The notes: a model not told the origin generated them from the sequence alone. Numbered from the stretch's first letter, positions 1 through 8,056 are shown. The stretch is 31,829 nucleotides of DNA from an uncultured Flavobacteriaceae bacterium (GCA_913044085.1 CAJWNW010000004.1:1-31829), one strand, 5' to 3'. Translations and numbers: made by a program.

Positions 1-590
1 GCAGCTACTTCGTAATCTTCGTCTTTAACTGCCTTTTTCAAAAGGTCTTTTAAATCCGACAGCGACAAGGTTTTAAAAGTCTCATCTGAAGCGGCCTTTA
101 TTTCATTTTGGTTTTCAATAATCTCATTTTCAAAAACAATACTCTCTTCCGCTTTTTCTCCATCTTTTTCAGGGTTTATTTTTAAAATTACGCCTGCTTT
201 TTCCAAGATGTTTTTGTATGTAAATATTGGCGCAGAAAAACGTAACGCAAGGGCTATGGCGTCACTGGTTCGCGCATCAATAATTTCTTCTATAGCATCT
301 CTTTCACAAATTAAAGAAGCATAAAATACACCATCTACAAGCTTGTGAATAATGACTTGTTTGACGGTAATGTCATAACGGTCAGAGAAATTTTTAAATA
401 AATCATGGGTGAGCGGTCGGGGGGGGCGAATGTCTTTCTCTAGTGCAATCGCAATAGATTGAGCTTCAAAAGCTCCAATGACAATGGGGAGTTTTCGCTC
501 GCCGTTTTCTTCACTTAAGATAAGCGCATAGGCACCACTTTGAGTTTGGCTATAGGAAATTCCTTTTATATTTAGTCGAACTAAGCTCAT
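1..590 (-). CDS. Bifunctional nuclease family protein (DUF151/BFN), 3' end cut by window
   Basis: The frame runs from an ATG at 588-590 to the window edge, giving 196 codons with the C-terminus missing. The start reads MSLVRLNIKGISYSQ, followed by ALILSEENGERKLPIVIGAFEAQ, then SLICERDAIEEIIDARTSDA and IALALRF. These blocks match the BFN/DUF151 domain (about residues 1-135), whose plant founder was described as a bifunctional nuclease; the bacterial role is unclear. A charged linker (about 140-175) leads into LSDLKDLLKKAVKDEDYEVA, which resembles the UvrB/UvrC interaction (UVR) motif often found at the end of Bacteroidota members. The window cuts inside that motif. The gene lies 68 bases downstream of etfA on the same strand and may be cotranscribed. 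The family call is firm. Nuclease activity is inferred from family naming only. Confidence 0.88.
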   Translation of the reverse strand, partial: MSLVRLNIKGISYSQTQSGAYALILSEENGERKLPIVIGAFEAQSIAIALEKDIRPPRPLTHDLFKNFSDRYDITVKQVIIHKLVDGVFYASLICERDAIEEIIDARTSDAIALALRFSAPIFTYKNILEKAGVILKINPEKDGEKAEESIVFENEIIENQNEIKAASDETFKTLSLSDLKDLLKKAVKDEDYEVA

Positions 591-658
591 TGTTTGCACT
601 AACAAATAACAATTTTAATTCCTAAAATACCAAACTTCTAAGCTATTTATTTTTGGGC

Positions 659-1615
659 TTAAGCATTTTGAGCTTTAAAAGCCTTTAGTTTTTCTATTAG
701 CTTAGGTACAACCTCAAAGGCATCCCCAACAATTCCATAATCAGCTGCCTTAAAAAAGGGCGCCTCAGGATCGGTGTTGATGACCACTTTCACTTTAGAT
801 GAACTGACACCTGCTAGGTGTTGAATGGCCCCGGATATACCAATGGCAATGTAAAGGTTGCTCGCTACGGGTTTACCGGTTTGACCCACATGTTCGCTGT
901 GAGGTCTCCAACCAAGATCTGAAACAGGCTTTGAGCAAGCTGTTGCAGCACCCAATACCGTTGCTAAATCTTCAATTAAATTCCAGTTTTCGGGACCTTT
1001 TAACCCACGGCCTGCGGAAACAACAATATCGGCATCTGCGATTGAAACCTTATCCGTTGCTTTATCAATACCTTTCACAAAAACTTTTGAAGGTTTGATT
1101 TCTGGGCTAAAAACTTCCACTTTAGATGAAACAGCTTGTTCCACCAATCCAAAAGCGTTGTTTGATAATCCGATAATTTTGATTTCTGTTGAAATTTCAG
1201 TTTTTGAAAAAGCCTTATTTGTAAAAACACTTCTTTTGACTTGAAAGGGAGCCGTACTTTCTGGTAAATCTACAACATTAGGCACATACCCAGCATCCAG
1301 ACCAAAGGAAAGCAAAGGGGCTAAATACTTACAGTCTGCACTGCTGCTCAAAACGACCACTTTGGATTGTTCTTTTTCCACTACTTGCTTTAAAATATCG
1401 GCATAAGTTTCAGCACTGTAGCCCTCAGTTATTTTTACGCTTAAAACTTTATCAACCCCATAATTACTTAATGTGGAGACATCATCGGTATTAAGAACAA
1501 CCGCTGATAAAGAACTGTTTAATATATTCGCCATGGCTCTTCCATAAGAAGCAACTTCTAAAGCTGCTTTTTTAAAACTTCCATTTTCGGATTCAATATA
1601 TACGAGTACAGACAT
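659..1615 (-). CDS. etfA: Electron transfer flavoprotein subunit alpha
   Basis: 318 residues, the usual EtfA/FixB length. Together with EtfB it forms the soluble FAD- and AMP-binding heterodimer that takes electrons from acyl-CoA dehydrogenases and related enzymes and passes them to the membrane quinone pool. The N-terminal half (MSVLVYIESENG onward) is the EtfA N-domain. The C-terminal half carries the FAD-binding signature: VSAGRGLKGPENW near 200, then WRPHSEHVGQTG, GISGAIQHLAG, and near the end VINTDPEAPFFKAADYGIVGD. It starts 11 bases after etfB and is clearly in the same transcript. Nothing in the sequence suggests a fix-type or bifurcating specialisation. Confidence 0.97.
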   Translation of the reverse strand: MSVLVYIESENGSFKKAALEVASYGRAMANILNSSLSAVVLNTDDVSTLSNYGVDKVLSVKITEGYSAETYADILKQVVEKEQSKVVVLSSSADCKYLAPLLSFGLDAGYVPNVVDLPESTAPFQVKRSVFTNKAFSKTEISTEIKIIGLSNNAFGLVEQAVSSKVEVFSPEIKPSKVFVKGIDKATDKVSIADADIVVSAGRGLKGPENWNLIEDLATVLGAATACSKPVSDLGWRPHSEHVGQTGKPVASNLYIAIGISGAIQHLAGVSSSKVKVVINTDPEAPFFKAADYGIVGDAFEVVPKLIEKLKAFKAQNA

Positions 1616-1626
1616 AGATTTGATAT

Positions 1627-2373
1627 TTAGAGCACTTTGGCTTCGTTGTGTAAAAGGGTTATAAGTTCATCAATATTTTCGGCATCTACCATTTTTATGG
1701 CGCTTTTAGGAGCGGGTTTTTCAAAAGAAATAGTACGAGTTTTTTCCTGAATATTTTCAGGCTCAATAACCCGTAGTGGTTTTTTCCGAGCCATCATAAT
1801 GCCTCGCATGTTTGGAATTTTTAAATCACTTTCTTCAACCAACCCTTTTTGACTCCCTATGACCAGCGGGAGAGCGGTTGACAATGTTTCTTTACCTCCG
1901 TCAATTTCACGAACAGCCGTTGCATTCTGTCCTTCAACCTCCAAAGAAATGCAGTTGTTGACAAAGCTGGCTCCTAAGCTTGCGGCCATTATTCCAGGAA
2001 CAACACCACCATTATAGTCTATAGATTCTCTTCCAGCGATAATTAAATCGTAATCTCCCTCTTTAGCAATTTTAGAAAGTTCACTAGCGACTGCAAACCC
2101 GTCCGTAACAGTTGTGTTAATTCTTATGGCTTCATCGGCGCCAATGGCCAGCGCTTTTCTCAATGTTGGCTCTGTTTCTGCTCCTCCAACATTGACCACA
2201 TCAACGCTAGCACCTTGACGTTCCTTGAACCACATGGCACGTGTCAAACCAAATTCGTCATTGGGATTGATAACAAACTGAACGGTATTGCTGTCAAATT
2301 TTGTATTGTCTTCTGTGAAATTTATCTTGGAAGTAGTATCTGGAACATGGCTGATACAAACTAAAATCTTCAT
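1627..2373 (-). CDS. etfB: Electron transfer flavoprotein subunit beta
   Basis: 248 residues. It opens MKILVCISHVPDTTSKI, the typical EtfB/FixA start, with INPNDEFGLTRA and later ADEAIRI and LIIAGRESIDYNGGVVPG, where the AMP- and flavin-contacting loops lie. It is the first gene of an etfB-etfA(-bfn) unit. Its upstream region holds a TAnnTTTG box and a 26-bp inverted repeat centred about 60 bases before the start codon, so the operon is probably under a dimeric repressor. Beta-oxidation or branched-chain acyl-CoA oxidation is the likely physiological setting, but no dehydrogenase gene is in the window. Confidence 0.97.
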   Translation of the reverse strand: MKILVCISHVPDTTSKINFTEDNTKFDSNTVQFVINPNDEFGLTRAMWFKERQGASVDVVNVGGAETEPTLRKALAIGADEAIRINTTVTDGFAVASELSKIAKEGDYDLIIAGRESIDYNGGVVPGIMAASLGASFVNNCISLEVEGQNATAVREIDGGKETLSTALPLVIGSQKGLVEESDLKIPNMRGIMMARKKPLRVIEPENIQEKTRTISFEKPAPKSAIKMVDAENIDELITLLHNEAKVL

Positions 2374-2399
2374 TATTTTGGATTGTTAAAATTACAAAA

Positions 2400-2407
2400 C
2401 AAAATTA
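2400..2407 (-). promoter_or_regulatory. Putative -7 box of the etfBA promoter
   Basis: Read on the minus strand this is TAATTTTG, an exact match to the Bacteroidota -7 consensus TAnnTTTG. It sits about 27-34 bases before the etfB start, which implies a short leader. No clear TTG lies at -33. That region is occupied by the inverted repeat at 2421-2446. Confidence 0.5.
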
Positions 2408-2420
2408 CAAAAAAAGATTT

Positions 2421-2446
2421 AATTTCCTATGCACGCATAGGAAATT
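2421..2446. promoter_or_regulatory. 26-bp perfect inverted repeat, likely operator for etfBA
   Basis: Two 12-base arms (AATTTCCTATGC and GCATAGGAAATT) are perfectly complementary around a 2-base centre, AC. No T-tract follows on either strand, so a DNA operator is more likely than a terminator. It overlaps where the -33 element of the etfBA promoter should be and lies upstream of the pdhB -7 box at 2485. Its shape suits a TetR-type dimer. That assignment is inference. Confidence 0.6.
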
Positions 2447-2484
2447 TTTAAATAAGATAAGCTTTAAATATGATTGTTTATTGT

Positions 2485-2492
2485 TACTTTTG
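2485..2492 (+). promoter_or_regulatory. Putative -7 box of the pdhB promoter
   Basis: TACTTTTG matches the Bacteroidota -7 consensus TAnnTTTG exactly and lies about 80 bases before the pdhB start codon. No TTG is seen 17-23 bases upstream, so the call rests on one element. Confidence 0.45.
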
Positions 2493-2572
2493 CTTCGCAG
2501 AAAAATCACATATTCTGTTAAACCAATTTTTGTTACCACTACATCTGATGTAGGTTAGATAGGACTTAACTT

Positions 2573-3550
2573 ATGAAAACATTACAATTTAGAGAAGCTA
2601 TTTGTGAAGCTATGAGCGAAGAAATGCGCCGCGATGAAAGCATTTATTTGATGGGTGAAGAAGTCGCAGAATACAATGGTGCTTACAAGGCTTCAAAGGG
2701 AATGCTTGATGAGTTTGGAGAGAAACGTATTATTGACACCCCCATTGCTGAGTTGGGTTTTGCCGGGATTGCCGTTGGATCGACCATGACAGGTAACAGG
2801 CCGATTGTCGAATTTATGACCTTTAATTTTTCATTAGTAGGGATTGATCAAATTATAAATAATGCTGCAAAAATTAGACAAATGTCTGGAGGACAGTTTA
2901 AATGTCCAGTCGTGTTTAGAGGTCCTACAGCTTCAGCAGGTCAGTTAGCTGCGACCCACTCCCAAGCATTTGAAAGTTGGTTTGCAAACTGCCCTGGACT
3001 GAAAGTTATTGTCCCTTCAAATCCTTATGACGCCAAGGGGTTGCTCAAGTCGGCCATTCGAGATGACGACCCTGTTATTTTTATGGAAAGTGAACAAATG
3101 TATGGTGATAAAGGTGAAGTACCTGAAGGAGAATACATCTTACCCATTGGAGTTGCTGATATTAAACGTGCTGGTTCTGATGTGACTGTTGTTTCCTTTG
3201 GAAAGATTATTAAAGAAGCCTATAAAGCGGCAGACCTTCTTGAAAAAGAAGGTATTTCTTGTGAAATTATTGATTTAAGAACCGTGCGACCCTTGGATAT
3301 AAATACAGTTTTACAATCTGTAAAAAAAACCAATAGATTGGTTATACTAGAGGAAGCTTGGCCCTTTGGAAATGTATCAACAGAAATCACATATCAAATT
3401 CAAGAAAAAGCCTTTGACTATCTAGACGCTCCTATTGTTAAAATTAATACAGCGGATACGCCAGCGCCATATTCTCCTGTGTTGTTAGAAGAATGGCTTC
3501 CCAACAGCGGCGATGTTGTAAAAGGAGTCAAAAAAGTATTATACAAATAA
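2573..3550 (+). CDS. pdhB: Pyruvate dehydrogenase E1 component, beta subunit
   Basis: 325 residues, standard for the beta chain of alpha2-beta2 E1 enzymes. With the alpha subunit it decarboxylates pyruvate using thiamine diphosphate and transfers the acetyl group to the E2 lipoyl domain. Typical segments are MKTLQFREAICEAMSEEM, YLMGEEVAEYNGAYKASKG, GFAGIAVGSTMTGNRPI and MTFNFSLVGIDQIINNAAK in the N-domain. The C-terminal transketolase-like domain has EIIDLRTVRPLD, LVILEEAWPFGN and NTADTPAPYSPVLLEEWLPN. The alpha subunit and E2 are not in the window. A branched-chain 2-oxoacid dehydrogenase beta subunit is the main alternative, but the motifs and length favour pyruvate. Confidence 0.93.
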   Translation: MKTLQFREAICEAMSEEMRRDESIYLMGEEVAEYNGAYKASKGMLDEFGEKRIIDTPIAELGFAGIAVGSTMTGNRPIVEFMTFNFSLVGIDQIINNAAKIRQMSGGQFKCPVVFRGPTASAGQLAATHSQAFESWFANCPGLKVIVPSNPYDAKGLLKSAIRDDDPVIFMESEQMYGDKGEVPEGEYILPIGVADIKRAGSDVTVVSFGKIIKEAYKAADLLEKEGISCEIIDLRTVRPLDINTVLQSVKKTNRLVILEEAWPFGNVSTEITYQIQEKAFDYLDAPIVKINTADTPAPYSPVLLEEWLPNSGDVVKGVKKVLYK

Positions 3551-3603
3551 ACAACTTGGGCCCCGATGGAAAAATTAGGTTTTTCTATTGTTAATCATTT
3601 TAC

Positions 3604-3611
3604 TACATTTG
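3604..3611 (+). promoter_or_regulatory. Putative -7 box of the hppA-FKBP promoter
   Basis: TACATTTG matches TAnnTTTG and lies 31 bases before the ATG at 3643. It gives the fusion gene its own transcription start, separate from pdhB. No -33 TTG with canonical spacing is seen. Confidence 0.45.
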
Positions 3612-3642
3612 TGGCCTCTAAAAATTTAATTAAAATCAAATT

Positions 3643-6444
3643 ATGGAATCAATGATGATTTACATGCCGATAGCCTTGGCGCTTTTAGGATTAATCTATA
3701 TGGTAGTCAAGCAAAAATGGGTAATGAAACAAGATGCTGGTGATGGAAAAATGAAAGAAATTTCAGATCACATTTATGAAGGAGCTTTAGCATTCTTAAG
3801 TGCTGAGTATAGACTACTAGCTATTTTTGTAGTGATTGTAAGTATACTCCTTTTTGGTGTTTCTCTCATAGTAGATACTACTCATTGGTTAATAGTTATT
3901 GCATTTATTTTTGGTGCAATTTTTTCTGCTTTTGCAGGAAACATTGGAATGAAAATTGCCACCAAAACAAATGTTAGAACGACTCAAGCAGCACGAACCA
4001 GTCTCCCAAATGCCTTGAAAATTTCATTTGGTGGTGGTACTGTAATGGGCCTTGGTGTTGCTGGTCTAGCAGTTTTAGGTTTAACAGGATTCTTTATTTT
4101 ATTCTATAATTACTTCATGGGTGGAGTTGAAGGTGCTTTTTCTGTAGACCAAATGACCATCGTTTTAGAAACCTTAGCTGGATTTTCTTTAGGAGCTGAA
4201 TCCATAGCATTATTCGCTCGTGTAGGTGGCGGTATCTACACAAAAGCCGCTGATGTTGGTGCAGATTTAGTAGGAAAAGTAGAAGCTGGTATTCCTGAAG
4301 ATGATCCAAGAAACCCTGCTACAATAGCAGATAATGTTGGTGATAATGTTGGAGATGTTGCAGGAATGGGAGCTGACCTATTTGGTTCATATGTCGCAAC
4401 TGTACTAGCAGCAATGGTATTAGGAAATTATGTAATTAAAGACATGGGGGGAAGTATTTCTGATGCCTTCGGAGGTATAGGTCCTATTTTATTACCTATG
4501 GCTATTGCTGGTGCAGGTATTATTATTTCTATCATTGGGACAATGCTCGTAAAAATCAATAATAACGATGCAAAAGAAGATCAGGTGATGGGTGCATTAA
4601 ACATAGGAAACTGGACTTCAATTGTATTGGTAGCGATCTCATGTTATGCATTGTGCATGTATATGTTACCTGAAACTATGAATATGGAATTTTTTGGAGA
4701 AGGGTTAAAAGAAGTTTCTAGAATGAGTGTATTTTTTGCCACTTTAGTTGGTTTGGTGGTAGGTGCAGTTATTTCTTCTGTAACTGAATATTATACAGGA
4801 CTCGGGAAATCTCCAATTTTAAAAATAGTACAACAATCAAGTACTGGAGCTGGTACAAATATTATTGCTGGTCTAGCTACTGGTATGATTTCCACATTCC
4901 CTTCAGTATTATTATTTGCTTGTGCCATATGGGCATCTTATTTCTTTGCAGGATTCTATGGTGTTGCTCTTGCAGCTTCTGCTATGATGGCAACTACAGC
5001 AATGCAGTTAGCCATTGATGCATTTGGACCAATTTCTGATAATGCTGGAGGTATAGCAGAAATGAGTGAACAAGATCCTGTCGTAAGAGAAAGAACGGAT
5101 ATTTTAGACTCTGTAGGTAATACAACAGCCGCTACTGGAAAAGGATTTGCTATCGCTTCTGCTGCATTAACGTCCTTAGCTTTGTTTGCTGCTTATGTAA
5201 CATTTACAGGCATAGACGGAATTAACATTTTTAAAGCCCCTGTATTAGCGATGTTATTTGTAGGGGGTATGGTTCCTGTCGTATTTTCTGCTTTAGCTAT
5301 GAATGCTGTAGGGAAAGCAGCTATGAAAATGGTACAAGAAGTGAGACGTCAGTTTAAAGAAATCCCTGGAATAATGAAAGGTACTGGAAAGCCAGAATAC
5401 GACAAGTGTGTTGCAATTTCTACAGAGGCCTCTCTAAAAGAAATGATTTTGCCTGGGTTTTTAACGATTGGGTTTCCTTTAGTAATCGCTTTTGTTCCAA
5501 TGATTTTTGGAATGGATAACTTAGTGATTGCCGAAATGCTAGGGGGTTACATGGCAGGTGTTACAGTATCTGGTGTACTTTGGGCGATATTTCAAAACAA
5601 CGCAGGTGGTGCTTGGGACAATGCTAAAAAGTCTTTTGAAGCTGGTGTGGAGATAAATGGTGAAATGACCTATAAAGGCTCTGACGCTCATAAAGCATCA
5701 GTCACTGGAGACACAGTTGGAGATCCGTTTAAGGACACTTCTGGACCCTCCATGAATATATTAATTAAACTCACTTGTTTGATTGGTTTAGTTGTTGCTC
5801 CAATTTTGGGTGGCCATTCAAACGGTTCCCATATTGACACCAAAAAACTCAGCTACAGTCTGGGAGTTAACGTAGCTTCTGGGATTAAAACTCAAGGCGT
5901 AGAGTCCATAGATACCAAGGCTATCTCTAAGTCTTTTAATGATGTGTTTCAAGGCAATGATTTGGAGATTTCTGAACAGGAAAGCTTACAGTTTTTACAA
6001 ACCTATTTCAGAGAGTTGCAAGCCAAAAAACAGCAAGAAGCTGTTGATCAAGCTAAGGTTTCAGAACAAGAGGGCATCGACTATTTAGCTGAAAATGCCA
6101 AAAAGGATGGGGTTGTTACCACAGAAAGTGGACTTCAATACGAAGTACTTTCCAAGGGTACAGGTGCCTCACCTACTGCTGAAGACAGCGTCACGGTACA
6201 TTACACAGGAACTTTGATTGATGGGACTGTTTTTGACAGCTCTGTAGAACGTGGAGCCCCTGCTACATTTGGAGTATCTCAAGTGATTAAAGGTTGGACT
6301 GAAGCATTACAACTCATGTCTGTCGGCGAAAAATTACGTTTGGTCATTCCCTCAAACCTTGCTTATGGACCAAGAGGATCAGCGCCTAAAATTGGACCTA
6401 ATGCAACTTTAATTTTTGAAGTTGAGCTTATCAAAATAAATTAA
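3643..6444 (+). CDS. hppA: Fusion: K+-dependent membrane pyrophosphatase (HppA) with C-terminal FKBP prolyl isomerase
   Basis: 933 residues in one uninterrupted frame. Residues 1 to about 724 are a complete ion-pumping pyrophosphatase, which couples PPi hydrolysis to cation export. The catalytic loops are intact: DVGADLVGKVE (204-214), DNVGDNVGD (230-238), and GDTVGDPFKDTSGPSMN before the last helix. GNTTAATGKG (492-501) has Ala then Gly at the two positions that mark K+-dependent enzymes. Residues 731 to about 815 match the helical N-domain of secreted FkpA/Mip-like proteins (IDTKKLSYSLGVNVASG). Residues 845-932 are an FKBP domain with active-site residues Y854, F864, D865, F876, V881, I882, W885, Y908 and F925 present. 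No separate signal peptide precedes the FKBP part. Since the C-terminus of this pyrophosphatase family faces outward, the isomerase should lie in the periplasm. An assembly or deletion artefact cannot be excluded from sequence alone. Confidence 0.9.
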   Translation: MESMMIYMPIALALLGLIYMVVKQKWVMKQDAGDGKMKEISDHIYEGALAFLSAEYRLLAIFVVIVSILLFGVSLIVDTTHWLIVIAFIFGAIFSAFAGNIGMKIATKTNVRTTQAARTSLPNALKISFGGGTVMGLGVAGLAVLGLTGFFILFYNYFMGGVEGAFSVDQMTIVLETLAGFSLGAESIALFARVGGGIYTKAADVGADLVGKVEAGIPEDDPRNPATIADNVGDNVGDVAGMGADLFGSYVATVLAAMVLGNYVIKDMGGSISDAFGGIGPILLPMAIAGAGIIISIIGTMLVKINNNDAKEDQVMGALNIGNWTSIVLVAISCYALCMYMLPETMNMEFFGEGLKEVSRMSVFFATLVGLVVGAVISSVTEYYTGLGKSPILKIVQQSSTGAGTNIIAGLATGMISTFPSVLLFACAIWASYFFAGFYGVALAASAMMATTAMQLAIDAFGPISDNAGGIAEMSEQDPVVRERTDILDSVGNTTAATGKGFAIASAALTSLALFAAYVTFTGIDGINIFKAPVLAMLFVGGMVPVVFSALAMNAVGKAAMKMVQEVRRQFKEIPGIMKGTGKPEYDKCVAISTEASLKEMILPGFLTIGFPLVIAFVPMIFGMDNLVIAEMLGGYMAGVTVSGVLWAIFQNNAGGAWDNAKKSFEAGVEINGEMTYKGSDAHKASVTGDTVGDPFKDTSGPSMNILIKLTCLIGLVVAPILGGHSNGSHIDTKKLSYSLGVNVASGIKTQGVESIDTKAISKSFNDVFQGNDLEISEQESLQFLQTYFRELQAKKQQEAVDQAKVSEQEGIDYLAENAKKDGVVTTESGLQYEVLSKGTGASPTAEDSVTVHYTGTLIDGTVFDSSVERGAPATFGVSQVIKGWTEALQLMSVGEKLRLVIPSNLAYGPRGSAPKIGPNATLIFEVELIKIN

Positions 6445-6462
6445 TCTTTAATGATTAATCAT

Positions 6463-6497
6463 AAAAAAACCCTCTGTAAATTATAGAGGGTTTTTTT
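6463..6497. terminator. Bidirectional intrinsic terminator between hppA-FKBP and the kinase operon
   Basis: CCCTCT (6470-6475) pairs with AGAGGG (6485-6490) around a 9-base loop. An A7 run precedes the stem and a T7 run follows it, so the hairpin works on both strands. It lies between two convergent genes and ends both transcripts. Confidence 0.92.
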
Positions 6498-6515
6498 GTT
6501 TTAAATTTGTTTGGG

Positions 6516-7130
6516 TTAAAATAATCCATTGATTTCCGAATCAATCTTTTCAATAATTTCTCCGAGGTCTTCAGCTTTCTCTACAAAATCTAAATGATCA
6601 ACATCGATTATTAATAAGCGACCTTTTTCATACCCATGAATCCATGCTTCATAGCGCTCGTTTAAGCGACTTAAGTAATCAATTGAAATAGAGTTTTCAT
6701 AATCCCGTCCACGTTTGTGAATTTGATTAACAAGGTTTGGGATAGAACTTCTCAAATAAATTAATAAATCTGGTGCTTCTACAGTGCTTTCCATAAGATT
6801 GAAGAGTGAGGAATAGTTGTCAAAATCTCTGTTAGTCATCAAGCCCATCGCATGTAAATTGGGTGCAAAAATATTGGCATCCTCATAAATCGTACGGTCT
6901 TGAATAATATTTTTTCCGCTCTTTCTGATTTGAACAACTTGCCTAAAACGGCTATTTAAAAAGTAAACTTGTAAGTTAAAACTCCAGCGCTCCATTTCGT
7001 TGTAAAAATCATCTAAGTATGGATTGTCAACAACATCTTCCAGCTGTGCTTCTATTTTGTAATGTTTGGCAAGTAATTGTGTAAGAGTTGTTTTTCCAGC
7101 GCCAATGTTTCCAGCGATAGCAATATGCAT
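6516..7130 (-). CDS. Deoxynucleoside kinase family protein
   Basis: 204 residues, typical of bacterial deoxynucleoside kinases (dAK/dGK type), which phosphorylate salvaged deoxynucleosides at the 5' position. The P-loop GNIGAGKT is at residues 7-14. The catalytic and base-recognition stretch QDRTIYEDANIF includes D78-R79. The arginine-rich lid HKRGRDYE lies near 139-145. The start ATG (7128-7130) is fixed by the P-loop being only six residues in. Substrate preference (dA, dG, dC or T) cannot be read from the sequence. It follows the unknown secreted-protein gene by 3 bases, so the two are probably cotranscribed, and it ends at the shared terminator. Confidence 0.92.
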   Translation of the reverse strand: MHIAIAGNIGAGKTTLTQLLAKHYKIEAQLEDVVDNPYLDDFYNEMERWSFNLQVYFLNSRFRQVVQIRKSGKNIIQDRTIYEDANIFAPNLHAMGLMTNRDFDNYSSLFNLMESTVEAPDLLIYLRSSIPNLVNQIHKRGRDYENSISIDYLSRLNERYEAWIHGYEKGRLLIIDVDHLDFVEKAEDLGEIIEKIDSEINGLF

Positions 7131-7133
7131 AAT

Positions 7134-7916
7134 CTATATATTTAAAAGTTGGTAGTAGTAAAGCAATTCACCGTCATAAATATACAAGGTTTGGTTCATT
7201 ACAAAAAACTGTTTAATTGTTTTTTTTGGGATTTTTAAAATCTGAATTTTTTTGTCGTCATTTTTTTTGTAGTAGAGGTTATCCTCTTTTTTAAAAACAA
7301 CAAAACCAGACCCTAATTTAAAATCATCAAAGCCATCATGATTCATTTCTAATATTAAACTGCCTGTATAATTGTAATGATAAAAAGACAATCCTGTTAA
7401 AGCATATACATTGTTGTAGTCACTTTGAAGCGCCAAAACTTCATTTTTAAATGGAAGTGTATTTAGTTTTGTCTTTTGTACTTTGTAATCAAACAACTCT
7501 AATTGAAGTGTTAGCGCATTAAATAACCAAAGCGTGCTTTCATTGGCATAGGTAACTTCTGTTATGAGTCGATAAGGTATGCTGTTGTTAAAATTAAGAA
7601 TGCTAATTTCTGCCATCCGGTTGTCTAGAAGGACCACGGAATTGAAATTTTTGTGAAGCACTGCAATTTTAAGGGCATTAAAAACATGCACTTGATCAAT
7701 CTTACCAAGTTGAAGATTGCTGTAGGATTGTATGTTCCCATCCCGATTTTTTTCAAGGGCCGCATTTTTTATATAGTATCGCGAATCAAAACGATCAACT
7801 CCAACAAAATTTGACCAGTCTACCCTCTCTTTTTTAAGCAAGCGCACTTGTATGGGATTTTGAGCCACTACCCCCATAACACATAAAAACAATAAACAAA
7901 CGACAAATTTTTTCAC
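7134..7916 (-). CDS. Secreted protein of unknown function, possibly beta-propeller-like
   Basis: 260 residues. MKKFVVCLLFLCVMGVVAQ is a clear Sec signal peptide with cleavage probably after AQ. The mature part has short alternating strands with recurring aromatic, Asn and Asp turns (DQVHVFNALKIAVLHKN, LWLFNALTLQLELFDY, LYIYDGELLYYYQLLN), reminiscent of a small propeller or a WD-like repeat fold. I recognise no named domain or catalytic motif. There is no lipobox and no type IX sorting domain, so it is probably periplasmic. It sits 3 bases upstream of the deoxynucleoside kinase and is the first gene of that pair. The link to nucleoside salvage is only positional. Confidence 0.75.
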   Translation of the reverse strand: MKKFVVCLLFLCVMGVVAQNPIQVRLLKKERVDWSNFVGVDRFDSRYYIKNAALEKNRDGNIQSYSNLQLGKIDQVHVFNALKIAVLHKNFNSVVLLDNRMAEISILNFNNSIPYRLITEVTYANESTLWLFNALTLQLELFDYKVQKTKLNTLPFKNEVLALQSDYNNVYALTGLSFYHYNYTGSLILEMNHDGFDDFKLGSGFVVFKKEDNLYYKKNDDKKIQILKIPKKTIKQFFVMNQTLYIYDGELLYYYQLLNI

Positions 7917-8032
7917 CGATTGAAAAGTACAAAAAACAGCTTTATTTTTTGTAACAAATCATAATTTCTTTCGTCTACAAATACAAAGTGCACCGCAAAG
8001 TCTGTTTAAGTTTGTGAATAATTTAACGCCTC

Positions 8033-8045
8033 ATTGTTAAACAAT
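8033..8045. repeat. 13-bp inverted repeat upstream of the GLPGLI gene promoter
   Basis: ATTGTTAAACAAT has 6-base arms around one central base. It sits just before the -7 box at 8049, over the spacer and -33 region. It may be an operator, but short AT-rich palindromes arise by chance, so confidence is low. Confidence 0.3.
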
Positions 8046-8048
8046 ATG

Positions 8049-8056
8049 TAAATTTG
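8049..8056 (+). promoter_or_regulatory. Putative -7 box for the GLPGLI/outer-membrane barrel operon
   Basis: TAAATTTG matches TAnnTTTG exactly, 33 bases before the ATG at 8089. No canonical -33 TTG is seen at 17-23 bases. Confidence 0.45.

Noticed and set aside
5806..5835. Frameshift or missed stop as explanation of the HppA-FKBP fusion
   Set aside because: A single-base error would put one half out of frame at the junction. Here both halves stay in one frame with a short sensible linker. A larger in-frame deletion or misassembly remains possible and is listed as a test.
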